DNA of 13,298 nucleotides from JAEUKQ01 sp044227605 (lineage in GTDB: Bacteria; Pseudomonadota; Alphaproteobacteria; JAEUKQ01), in the NCBI GenBank assembly GCA_044227605.1, contig JBGAWJ010000033.1:1-13298 (forward strand), given 5' to 3'. Below, piece by piece: positions 6,647 through 13,298 of this stretch. How positions within the stretch are numbered: the first letter of the stretch is position 1; each line of letters opens with the position of its first letter. The position numbers and the translations under genes are program-made. Below the pieces are notes generated by a model. The model was not told where the DNA came from. It was given only the letters and a program-made list of their open reading frames with translations, and did no database searches.

Positions 6647-7374
6647 AAAATGAATTATCTATTCCCCTGTTAAAAGCTACTGATGTGCAATATTCTAGGC
6701 AAAATCAAGTGATTTTAGAAAACATTAACCTTGCAATTGAAAAAGGTCAGATTACCACCATTATCGGCCCAAATGGGGCTGGAAAATCAACCTTGATCAA
6801 GTTGTTTTTAAATATTTTAAAGCCCGATAAAGGATATATCCACCAACCTAAAAATTTAAAATTAGGCTACATGCCGCAGCATTTTTCGATCAGTCCTTTC
6901 ATGCCGATTTCCGTCAAATATTTTTTGAATTTATATTATTCTGCGGATCCTGTTTATAATTTTGCTTCGCTTATCAATTTTATGAAGATCGAAGAATTAT
7001 TAGTAAAGCAGATGCGTTATATCTCCGGCGGGGAAAAACAACGTGTTCTTTTGGCTCGCGCCTTAATGAATAAACCAGATATCCTTATCCTTGATGAACC
7101 AACTGCCAATTTAGATATACAAGGTCAAGCCGAATTTTATGATTGGCTTGAGGGCATTCGCCATGAATTTGGTTGTGCGATTATTTTGGTATCACATGAT
7201 CTACATTGGGTTATGGCCAGTTCCGATCAAATTATCTGTCTTAATCGACATATTTGCTGCTTTGGGCACCCAACGGTTGTTCGGCAACATGAGGATTTTA
7301 AAAATTTATTTGGCACTGCTTGGCAACAAAAAATGGGTTTTTATGAACATCACCATGACCATCATCATTCATAA
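6628..7374 (+). CDS. znuC: Zinc ABC transporter ATP-binding protein ZnuC
   Basis: This is the ATPase that powers ZnuB. Visible motifs are Walker A GPNGAGKST (47-55), the Q-loop near MPQHFS (82-87), the signature ISGGEKQR (132-139), Walker B ILILDEPT (152-159), the D-loop and the H-loop VSHD (188-191). The protein ends in HHHDHHHS (241-248), a histidine-rich tail common in ZnuC. The ATG at 6628 overlaps the end of zur by 19 bases; a second in-frame ATG at 6637 would overlap by 10. The AGAGGGA at 6619-6625 is very close to the first start and rather far from the second, so the exact start is uncertain. The overlap implies translational coupling to zur. The 248 residues are normal family length. 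Confidence 0.93.
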   Translation: MRFMPVKNELSIPLLKATDVQYSRQNQVILENINLAIEKGQITTIIGPNGAGKSTLIKLFLNILKPDKGYIHQPKNLKLGYMPQHFSISPFMPISVKYFLNLYYSADPVYNFASLINFMKIEELLVKQMRYISGGEKQRVLLARALMNKPDILILDEPTANLDIQGQAEFYDWLEGIRHEFGCAIILVSHDLHWVMASSDQIICLNRHICCFGHPTVVRQHEDFKNLFGTAWQQKMGFYEHHHDHHHS

Positions 7375-7395
7375 CAGATATTTTAGGGCGGTTAC

Positions 7396-8199
7396 ATGCT
7401 AGACGATTTTTTTATGCGGGCGTTGCTGTGTGGTATTGTGATTTCCCTGATGGCGGGTCCGATGGGTTGCTTTGTTATATGGCGGCGCATGTCGTATTTT
7501 GGGGAAACGCTTTCGCATGCGACCTTGCTGGGTATAGCTTTGGCTGTAATGATGCAGCAAAATTTATATGTAGGCATAGGTATCGTTTTAGTAGTTATCG
7601 TGGGTGTCTTGGCAATTTTAGAACGGCTGGAAAATTTTCCGCTAGATACAATCTTGGGGGTCATAAGCCATATTTGTTTGGCAGCAGGAATTGTAATTTT
7701 TAGTGTCACAAATTATCGGCAATATGGGGCGGATTTACATAATATTTTATTTGGTGAAATTCTGACCGTTTCTTGGGGCGATGTCCTCAATACCGCTATT
7801 TTAAGCTTACTGGTCATTGGGGGGGTGCTATTTTGCTGGAAACGTTTTATCATGGTAACACTTCACCCCGAAATAGCGTTGACTAGCGGCATTTCCATAT
7901 TTCGAACAAATATATGGTTTTTGTTATTTTTGGCATCTGGTATTGCTTTATCTGTTAAAATCATCGGTGTTTTATTAGTCATCGCTTTATTGTTAATCCC
8001 TGCAACAGTTGCAAGATTGTTTAGCTCTTCCCCTATTAAGATGGCCTTAATGGCTTCTTTTATAAGTATTTTGGCGGTTACAGGTGGGTTGTTGTTAACA
8101 TTTTATTACGATACCCCGGCTGGCCCAACCATTATTTTAGCGGCGGCGGCTATTTTACTTACGGCGATGGCTATCAGCAAAATCAAGGGGTTGCAGTAA
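7396..8199 (+). CDS. znuB: Zinc ABC transporter permease ZnuB
   Basis: This is the integral membrane subunit that forms the zinc path across the inner membrane. The 267 residues are strongly hydrophobic with several segments (for example 8-28, 38-75, 84-102, 127-148, 171-204, 213-235 and 242-262). Family motifs include GPMGCFVIWRRMSYFGETLS (21-40), the ATPase-contact region around VARLFSSSP and YYDTPAGPTIIL near the C-terminus. The start is preceded by AGGGCGG, and the gene begins 21 bases after znuC, completing a zur-znuC-znuB operon. Related ABC-3 permeases carry manganese or iron; the Zur, His-rich ZnuA and Zur-box context points to zinc. A run of seven G occurs at 7819-7825. Confidence 0.92.
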   Translation: MLDDFFMRALLCGIVISLMAGPMGCFVIWRRMSYFGETLSHATLLGIALAVMMQQNLYVGIGIVLVVIVGVLAILERLENFPLDTILGVISHICLAAGIVIFSVTNYRQYGADLHNILFGEILTVSWGDVLNTAILSLLVIGGVLFCWKRFIMVTLHPEIALTSGISIFRTNIWFLLFLASGIALSVKIIGVLLVIALLLIPATVARLFSSSPIKMALMASFISILAVTGGLLLTFYYDTPAGPTIILAAAAILLTAMAISKIKGLQ

Positions 8200-8205
8200 T
8201 TCTAC

Positions 8206-9432
8206 TCATTCGCACTGCGAACAGAATTGGGTGATTTTTTCACAGGCCTCAGCTAATGCAGTATCTGAAGTGGCATAAGAAATACGAAAATAAGGGCTTA
8301 GGCCAAATGCTGCACCGGGTACAACGGCAACACGAGCGTGAGCTAAAAATAAAGAAGCCAGATCACTATCACTGCTGATCAAATAATTTCCTTTAAATTT
8401 TTTACCAATTAGTCCCTGGCACGATACGTATACGTAAAAGGCGCCATCGGGCGTCAAACAAGATAATCCAGGCGTTTTAGTAATTTTATCCACCACAAAA
8501 TCCCGGCGTTTTTTAAAAGTTTGCCGGAAGGGTTTAATAAAATCTTGGGGACCGTTTAACGCAGCTACCGCGGCCGCTTGACTGATAGAAGAAGGGTTTG
8601 AGGTGCTTTGCGATTGAATCATGGCCATTGCTTGGATCAAAGCTGGCTGACCACCCGCATATCCAATTCGCCAACCTGTCATGCAATAGGTTTTGCTGAC
8701 ACCATTCATTGTCAAGGTGCGGTGATAAAGATCAGGGGCAATTTGTGCCATGGTTAGGAAAGGTTGGTCATGGTAAAGGAGATGTTCATAGATATCATCG
8801 GATAAAACATGAACATGTCGATTCTTTTTAGTTAATAATATATCAGCAATTTCTTTAAGTTCTTGTCGGTTATAAAGGGTGCCGGAGGGATTGCAAGGAC
8901 TATTCAAAATCAGCCATTTGGTTTTTGAAGTGATAGCCTGATCCAATTGTTGAGGGGTCATCTTGAAATGTTTAAAAGAATTGGTTTCTAAGAATACGGG
9001 CACCCCTTCAGCTAACCTAACCATATCGGGGTAAGAAACCCAATAGGGGCTAGGGATAATAACCTGGTCGCCTGGATTGATGGTTGCCATGAAGGCGTTA
9101 TAAATAATTTGTTTGCCGCCCGTTCCGACCGATATTTGATTATTTTGATATATCAAGCCATTTTCGCGCTTAAATTTTGCAGCGATGGCGGATTTTAAAG
9201 CGGGTGTGCCATCGACAGCTGTATATTTTGTTTGTCCCTGTTTGATCGCTGTAATGGCAGCCTCTTTGATAAAATCAGGCGTATCAAAGTCGGGTTCGCC
9301 GGTACTTAAATTTAATATTTTCACTCCGGCCGCTTGCAAGGCCATCGCCTGTTGGGCAATAGCTAAGGTCGGTGAAGGTTTTACATTATTTAACCGTGCA
9401 GATAACTCAATTGGTAGGTAATCCAAGGCCAT
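8206..9432 (-). CDS. Class I aminotransferase, aspartate (possibly aspartate/prephenate) aminotransferase
   Basis: This is a PLP-dependent cytoplasmic aminotransferase, most likely exchanging the amino group between aspartate and 2-oxoglutarate. Many alphaproteobacterial members of this subgroup also transaminate prephenate to arogenate. Residues seen are TGEPDFDTP (44-52), Y70, W131 in the substrate site, NPSGT (N181), D212/Y215 in SDDIYEH, the PLP lysine K247 in GVSKTYCMTGWRIGY, and the carboxylate-binding R383 in FRISYA. The 408 residues are normal. An in-frame TGA at 9441-9439 excludes an earlier start, yet no Shine-Dalgarno precedes the 9432 ATG. The gene converges on znuB with only six bases between the stops and is divergent from cckA. 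Specificity cannot be settled from sequence alone. Confidence 0.88.
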   Translation of the reverse strand: MALDYLPIELSARLNNVKPSPTLAIAQQAMALQAAGVKILNLSTGEPDFDTPDFIKEAAITAIKQGQTKYTAVDGTPALKSAIAAKFKRENGLIYQNNQISVGTGGKQIIYNAFMATINPGDQVIIPSPYWVSYPDMVRLAEGVPVFLETNSFKHFKMTPQQLDQAITSKTKWLILNSPCNPSGTLYNRQELKEIADILLTKKNRHVHVLSDDIYEHLLYHDQPFLTMAQIAPDLYHRTLTMNGVSKTYCMTGWRIGYAGGQPALIQAMAMIQSQSTSNPSSISQAAAVAALNGPQDFIKPFRQTFKKRRDFVVDKITKTPGLSCLTPDGAFYVYVSCQGLIGKKFKGNYLISSDSDLASLFLAHARVAVVPGAAFGLSPYFRISYATSDTALAEACEKITQFCSQCE

Positions 9433-9434
9433 GA

Positions 9435-9463
9435 TTGATCAAAAAATGATAGGAAATTATGAT
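9435..9463 (+). promoter_or_regulatory. Candidate cckA promoter
   Basis: TTGATC (9435-9440) is followed after exactly 17 bases by TATGAT (9458-9463), which matches the -10 consensus at five of six positions. It would give a leader of roughly 75-85 bases before the cckA ATG. The whole divergent gap to the aminotransferase gene is 114 bases. I could not find an equally good promoter for the aminotransferase strand. Confidence 0.4.
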
Positions 9464-9546
9464 GTATTGCCGTAATATCCTACTAATTCTGTGGCAAAAG
9501 AAAAGATAATTTTATTAAAGCAAAGTTTTATAGGGTGTAATCCATT

Positions 9547-11550
9547 ATGATAGCGGTTGACGGGTTTTTTATTGCGGGGATCATCATTGTATTAATAACA
9601 ACTTTCACAGCCGGTTACGCGTTGCGTAGATTGCAAGATGCAAAATCTGTGCAAAAAATTGTTAGTGAATCCAAAATTCCGTTGCATGTAGTGAGCCCGC
9701 TATCGGAAAATTCGGAAAGTGGCAAACTATCAGAAAAAATCCTGCCAGCATCCGTTCTTTCCTTTTGGGTTAAGATGGATCTCATAGATCGCCAAATCAT
9801 TGAAACCGATGAAAAACTGCAATCCTATAAAGATTTATTACCGCAAGCCATTGAAAATATTCTGACAAGCTACCTTAAAAAAAATATCAAAACCCCGATC
9901 TTTATCAATTTACTGAATGATCAACAGCAACAAATAACCCTTATCGCTTTAAATTCTTCTGCAGGTAGCGAAAATTTGCGCGAAGTCAAATTTGATTTAC
10001 TGCTTTTCCAAAACGATCATGCTCAGCAATTTCTTCATTTATATCGATCATTAGTACAATTTGTTGAAGAATTGCCAATCGGTGTAGGCATTTTGGATGA
10101 GCAAGGGCAATTTATTCAAGCCAATCAAAAATTGGAACAACAAATATATAGGACTCCCGACTCTCTTGAAGAAAAAAAACTAAGTGATTTCGCCGTCACG
10201 ACAGAAGTTGATTTGATCTCGAAAAAACTTCAAGAAGTTTTAACGAACTATCAAATGCAATATTTGCCCGAAGTGAAATGGAAGACAAACAAGGGGCAAA
10301 CTAGTCAACTGATCTTGCAACCATGGCCTTGGTTTAATTTTGTTATTCTTTATGCTTTAGATATTACTTTGCAACGGCGCCTGGAAAGCCAAGTCAATCA
10401 GTCCCATAAAATGCAGGCAATCGGGCAGCTTGCAGGTGGAATTGCTCATGATTTTAATAACTTGTTAACCGCTATGATAGGATTTTGTGATTTGTTGTTA
10501 ATTCGGCACCGGCCGGGCGATCAATCATTTGCAGATATTATGCAAATTAAACAAAATTCGCATCGCGCAGCTAATCTGGTTAGGCAATTATTAGCCTTTT
10601 CAAGGCAGCAAAATTTACAACCAAAGGTTTTAGTGCTGACGGATTTGCTGGCAGAATTGTCCCATTTGCTCAAAAGGTTAATTGGTGCAAATGTCGAACT
10701 AGATATTATTCACGGACAAAATCTTTTCCCTATAAAAGCCGATCCCACGCAGTTGGAGCAAGTGATTATTAATTTGGCAGTTAACTCCCGTGATGCAATT
10801 CCATCCGGCGGCAAGTTATTAATAACTACAGAGAATCGAACGTTAGATAGCGAAATGAACGTCAACAATGAAACGATCCCTAGTGGGGATTACGTTTTGC
10901 TTAGCATCCAAGATACGGGTACCGGTATATCCCCTGAAATTATGGACCGTATTTTTGATCCATTTTTTTCTACCAAGGAAATTGGCAAGGGTACTGGTCT
11001 TGGGTTATCGACGGTTTATGGTATTATTAAACAAACAAAAGGGTATATTTTCGTTGAAAGCGCCTTAGGTAAGGGAACTGTATTTTATATTTATTTGCCA
11101 AAATATCAGGCGGAACAAAATATAAAAGAAATCAACGATAACGATTTGGCAGCCAGCAAGATTGAGGATTTAACAGGGGTTGGAAACATTTTACTTGTTG
11201 AAGATGAAGACGCCGTCAGAATTTTTAGCGCCCGTGCGTTAAGAAACAAAGGATACCAGGTTATTGAGGCCCGAAGCGGGGAAGCCGCTTTAGAAATTAT
11301 TAAACAACAAGCAGCGCCCATTGATTTACTTGTAAGCGACGTCATGATGCCACAAATGGATGGTCCCACGTTGATTAGGGAGGCATATAAAATTATCCCG
11401 GATCTTAAAGTTATTTTTATATCTGGTTATGCAGAAGATTCATTCCGTCAAAGATTGCAAAATGATCAAGGTATTCAGTTTCTTCCAAAACCGTTTAGCC
11501 TGAAGCAATTGGCCGAAAAAGTCCAAAATGTCTTAAAGACAAAACGTTAA
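9547..11550 (+). CDS. cckA: Hybrid sensor histidine kinase CckA
   Basis: CckA is the membrane kinase/phosphatase that starts the CckA-ChpT-CtrA phosphorelay controlling the alphaproteobacterial cell cycle. The 667 residues contain one clear transmembrane helix (about 7-27), a poorly conserved linker (30-165), a PAS-like region (about 167-280), the dimerisation H-box GGIAHDFNNLL with phospho-accepting H301, an ATP-binding domain (N-box N413, G1 box DTGTG 456-460, STKEIGKGTGLGL) and a C-terminal receiver domain (about 546-664) with acidic E552/D553, phospho-accepting D598, S626 and K648. The H-box sequence is characteristic of CckA. AGGG at 9532-9535 is a distant ribosome binding site. The Caulobacter protein has two membrane helices and two PAS domains, so the sensor half here looks reduced or diverged. 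Confidence 0.9.
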   Translation: MIAVDGFFIAGIIIVLITTFTAGYALRRLQDAKSVQKIVSESKIPLHVVSPLSENSESGKLSEKILPASVLSFWVKMDLIDRQIIETDEKLQSYKDLLPQAIENILTSYLKKNIKTPIFINLLNDQQQQITLIALNSSAGSENLREVKFDLLLFQNDHAQQFLHLYRSLVQFVEELPIGVGILDEQGQFIQANQKLEQQIYRTPDSLEEKKLSDFAVTTEVDLISKKLQEVLTNYQMQYLPEVKWKTNKGQTSQLILQPWPWFNFVILYALDITLQRRLESQVNQSHKMQAIGQLAGGIAHDFNNLLTAMIGFCDLLLIRHRPGDQSFADIMQIKQNSHRAANLVRQLLAFSRQQNLQPKVLVLTDLLAELSHLLKRLIGANVELDIIHGQNLFPIKADPTQLEQVIINLAVNSRDAIPSGGKLLITTENRTLDSEMNVNNETIPSGDYVLLSIQDTGTGISPEIMDRIFDPFFSTKEIGKGTGLGLSTVYGIIKQTKGYIFVESALGKGTVFYIYLPKYQAEQNIKEINDNDLAASKIEDLTGVGNILLVEDEDAVRIFSARALRNKGYQVIEARSGEAALEIIKQQAAPIDLLVSDVMMPQMDGPTLIREAYKIIPDLKVIFISGYAEDSFRQRLQNDQGIQFLPKPFSLKQLAEKVQNVLKTKR

Positions 11551-11557
11551 ATTTCAC

Positions 11558-11585
11558 TTGCAAGGACAGACAAACAATATAGAAT
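11558..11585 (+). promoter_or_regulatory. Candidate recA promoter
   Basis: TTGCAA (11558-11563) is followed after 16 bases by TAGAAT (11580-11585). It gives a leader of about 45 bases before recA, long enough for the GAGGG (11621-11625) ribosome binding site. No alphaproteobacterial LexA box (GTTC-N7-GTTC) or its GAAC complement lies in the 85-base gap after cckA. The promoter may therefore not be under the usual SOS control. Confidence 0.4.
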
Positions 11586-11635
11586 GACAACATATAAAAA
11601 AACGTAGGATTTCATTATAAGAGGGAAGCATTTCT

Positions 11636-12736
11636 ATGTCCAACCCAGCTCGTTCCGCTGATCGCGATACAACTGACAAAAACAAAGCTCCTGATCGCGA
11701 TGCGTCTGATAAAACCAAGGCTCTTGATGCGGCTTTAAGCCAGATTGAAAGGGCATTTGGCAAGGGTTCAATTATGCGATTGGGTCAAAATGGTAGAATT
11801 GTGGAAACGGAAGTTGTTTCCAGCGGCTCTTTGGGCCTTGATATCGCTTTAGGTATTGGGGGTATGCCGCGGGGGCGTATTATTGAAATTTATGGCCCGG
11901 AAAGTTCCGGTAAAACCACATTGGCCTTGCATGTCATTGCAGAAGCCCAGAAAGTTGGCGGCGCATGCGCTTTTATTGATGCCGAGCATGCTTTGGATCC
12001 TTCATATGCCCAGAAACTGGGAGTTAATATAAGAGAGTTATTGATATCCCAACCAGATGCTGGCGAGCAAGCTTTAGAAATCGTTGATACCCTAGTACGA
12101 TCTGGTGCGATTGATGTGTTGGTCGTTGACAGCGTTGCGGCCCTTGTACCGAAGGCGGAATTAGAAGGTGAGATGGGAGATTCTCACATGGGGTTACAAG
12201 CACGGTTAATGAGCCAAGCTTTACGAAAACTAACATCATCCATTTCCCGCTCGCGTTGCATGGTAATTTTTATCAATCAAATCCGCATGAAAATTGGGGT
12301 TATGTTTGGAAATCCGGAAACGACCACAGGTGGGAATGCCCTGAAATTTTATGCCTCGATAAGGTTAGACATTAGGCGTATTGGATCAATTAAAGATAAA
12401 GATACGGTGGTTGGCAACCAAACCCGAGTAAAAGTTGTGAAAAATAAGCTTGCCCCCCCTTTCCGTGTAGTGGATTTTGATATCATGTACGGTGAGGGAG
12501 TGTCAAAAATGGGTGAATTAGTGGATTTGGGTGTTGCCGCGCAAGTGGTAGAAAAATCAGGAACCTGGTTTTCTTATAAAACCCAGCGTATTGGCCAGGG
12601 CCGTGAAAATGCCAAACAATTTTTACGCACCCATCCCGAGGTTGCTCAAGCAATCGAACAGGCTATTCGACAAAATACCGGCGTTCTTGCGGGTGCTTTA
12701 ATCGATGGGGCCGCTGCCGGTGGTGAGGGCGAATAA
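11636..12736 (+). CDS. recA: Recombinase RecA
   Basis: RecA polymerises on single-stranded DNA, drives homologous pairing and strand exchange and, in SOS-competent bacteria, triggers LexA self-cleavage. The 366 residues hold Walker A GPESSGKTT (87-95), catalytic E117, Walker B VLVVDS (161-166) with D165, the DNA-binding L2 region with GNPETTTGGNALKF (225-238), and a Gly/Glu-rich C-terminus. Numbering is shifted 21 residues from E. coli RecA. The extra N-terminal stretch is a charged extension containing an 11-residue tandem duplication (9-19 and 20-30). No later ATG lies between the start and the conserved core, so the extension is probably real. GAGGG at 11621-11625 supports translation. alaS follows after 75 bases, an arrangement seen in many alphaproteobacteria. 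Confidence 0.97.
   Translation: MSNPARSADRDTTDKNKAPDRDASDKTKALDAALSQIERAFGKGSIMRLGQNGRIVETEVVSSGSLGLDIALGIGGMPRGRIIEIYGPESSGKTTLALHVIAEAQKVGGACAFIDAEHALDPSYAQKLGVNIRELLISQPDAGEQALEIVDTLVRSGAIDVLVVDSVAALVPKAELEGEMGDSHMGLQARLMSQALRKLTSSISRSRCMVIFINQIRMKIGVMFGNPETTTGGNALKFYASIRLDIRRIGSIKDKDTVVGNQTRVKVVKNKLAPPFRVVDFDIMYGEGVSKMGELVDLGVAAQVVEKSGTWFSYKTQRIGQGRENAKQFLRTHPEVAQAIEQAIRQNTGVLAGALIDGAAAGGEGE
11660..11725 (+). repeat. Tandem 33-bp direct repeat at the 5' end of recA
   Basis: Two adjacent in-frame 33-base units (11660-11692 and 11693-11725) both begin GATCGCGAT. They encode DRDTTDKNKAP and DRDASDKTKAL, identical at seven of eleven residues. The second unit runs straight into the conserved ALSQIE core. 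The copies have diverged at several third positions and some coding positions, so this is not a fresh duplication. Confidence 0.8.
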
Positions 12737-12768
12737 CGCTAGCAGATTTTTCTGATCATGTTCCTCGT

Positions 12769-12787
12769 TGCCTACTTTATGTAGGCA
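12769..12787 (+). other. Small hairpin in the recA-alaS spacer
   Basis: TGCCTAC (12769-12775) and GTAGGCA (12781-12787) form a perfect 7-bp stem with a TTTAT loop. No T-run follows, so it is a poor intrinsic terminator. It may be a leader or processing structure between recA and alaS. It lies 24 bases before the alaS start and does not include its ribosome binding site. Confidence 0.5.
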
Positions 12788-12811
12788 CAGCTTGTTAGGA
12801 TTGACGCTCAC

Positions 12812-13298
12812 ATGTTTCGTACAAATGAAATTCGGAAAACTTTCTTGGATTTTTTTAAAAGGGAAGGGCATGAGATTGTTTCTTCCAGTTCTTTAGTCCC
12901 TAATAATGATCCAACCCTTTTATTCACCAATTCCGGTATGGTTCAATTTAAGAACATGTTTACCGGGTTAGAAAAAAGGCCTTATGTGAGGGTCGCAACC
13001 GCGCAAAAATGTTTGCGAGCCGGTGGTAAGCATAACGATTTAGAAAATGTGGGTTATACGGCGCGCCACCACACATTTTTTGAAATGTTAGGCAATTTTT
13101 CTTTTGGTGATTATTTTAAAGAAAGAGCCATCGAATTGGCTTGGCGTTTAATTACCAAAGAATTTGGCATATCCAAAGAAAAACTGTTGGTAACAGTGTA
13201 TGCGGATGATGAGGAAGCTTCTAAGCTTTGGCAAAAAATCGCTGGGTTATCCCCGGGTAAAATTATTAAAATTGCTACCCAGGATAATTTTGGTCAAT
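12812..13298 (+). CDS. alaS: Alanine--tRNA ligase, N-terminal part (cut by the window edge)
   Basis: AlaRS charges tRNA-Ala with alanine in the cytoplasm. The frame opens with ATG 12812 and stays open for 162 codons to the window edge. It begins MFRTNEIRKTFLDFF and shows the class II catalytic core: the LVPNNDPTLLFTNSGMVQFK region, KRPYVRVATAQKCLRAGGKHNDLENVG and HHTFFEMLGNFSFGDYFK. These blocks are nearly invariant in bacterial AlaRS. AGGA at 12797-12800 is a slightly distant ribosome binding site. The rest of the catalytic domain, the tRNA-recognition, editing and C-terminal domains lie outside the window. It follows recA in the same direction. Confidence 0.97.
   Translation, partial: MFRTNEIRKTFLDFFKREGHEIVSSSSLVPNNDPTLLFTNSGMVQFKNMFTGLEKRPYVRVATAQKCLRAGGKHNDLENVGYTARHHTFFEMLGNFSFGDYFKERAIELAWRLITKEFGISKEKLLVTVYADDEEASKLWQKIAGLSPGKIIKIATQDNFGQ

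Noticed and set aside
5083..8199. The metal importer as a manganese or iron system
   Set aside because: The His-rich ZnuA loop, complete Zur ligand set and Zur-type palindrome all favour zinc over MntH/SitABCD-like alternatives.
9515..9529. Possible CtrA box (TTAA-N7-TTAA) upstream of cckA
   Set aside because: The first half TTAA is present, but seven bases later the sequence is TTTT. Two mismatches in the second half in AT-rich DNA are not better than chance.
12769..12787. Hairpin before alaS as a T-box or alanine-responsive riboswitch
   Set aside because: It is a single 7-bp stem in a 75-base spacer, without T-box sequence elements or an antiterminator. T-boxes are essentially absent from proteobacteria.

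Overview
The window looks like ordinary chromosomal core from an AT-rich alphaproteobacterium. The main pointers are a CckA-type hybrid histidine kinase with the H-box GGIAHDFNNLL followed directly by recA and alaS, a very small aa3-type cytochrome oxidase subunit IV-like protein behind gmk, and a divergent zinc-uptake locus around a Zur-type palindrome. The modest GC content and compact spacing would fit a host-associated or streamlined lineage such as Holosporales or a relative, but that placement is inference only. I see no mobile element, phage gene, CRISPR array, tRNA or rRNA.

Layout from left to right. A possible 5' end of an unidentified minus-strand gene lies at the extreme left edge. 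Positions 161-3445 hold a three-gene plus-strand unit for a peptide/nickel-type ABC importer: substrate-binding protein, DppB-like permease and DppC-like permease. No ATPase gene lies beside it. Positions 3557-4402 hold gmk followed by a 51-residue membrane protein resembling bacterial aa3 oxidase subunit IV. This unit ends at a hairpin (4417-4444) that also ends ndk, which converges on it from the minus strand. Positions 5083-8199 are a complete zinc-uptake system. znuA (minus) faces zur-znuC-znuB (plus) across a short spacer holding a perfect 22-bp palindrome, so Zur probably represses both directions and its own synthesis. A class I aminotransferase (minus, 8206-9432) converges on znuB and is divergent from cckA (9547-11550). 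recA (11636-12736) and the 5' part of alaS (12812 to the window edge) complete the plus-strand series.

How the genes relate. The clearest functional module is zinc homeostasis: ZnuA captures Zn2+ in the periplasm, ZnuB forms the membrane channel, ZnuC supplies ATP hydrolysis and Zur senses cytoplasmic zinc. gmk and ndk are both nucleotide kinases (GMP to GDP, NDP to NTP) and share a terminator, but they are separate transcription units. CckA would feed the ChpT-CtrA cell-cycle phosphorelay, whose other members are not in the window.

I found no convincing undescribed system. The observations most worth a second look are the doubled half-sites in the Zur operator, an 11-residue tandem duplication at the RecA N-terminus combined with no recognisable alphaproteobacterial SOS box upstream, the ABC importer without ATPases, and the CckA variant with only one obvious transmembrane helix.
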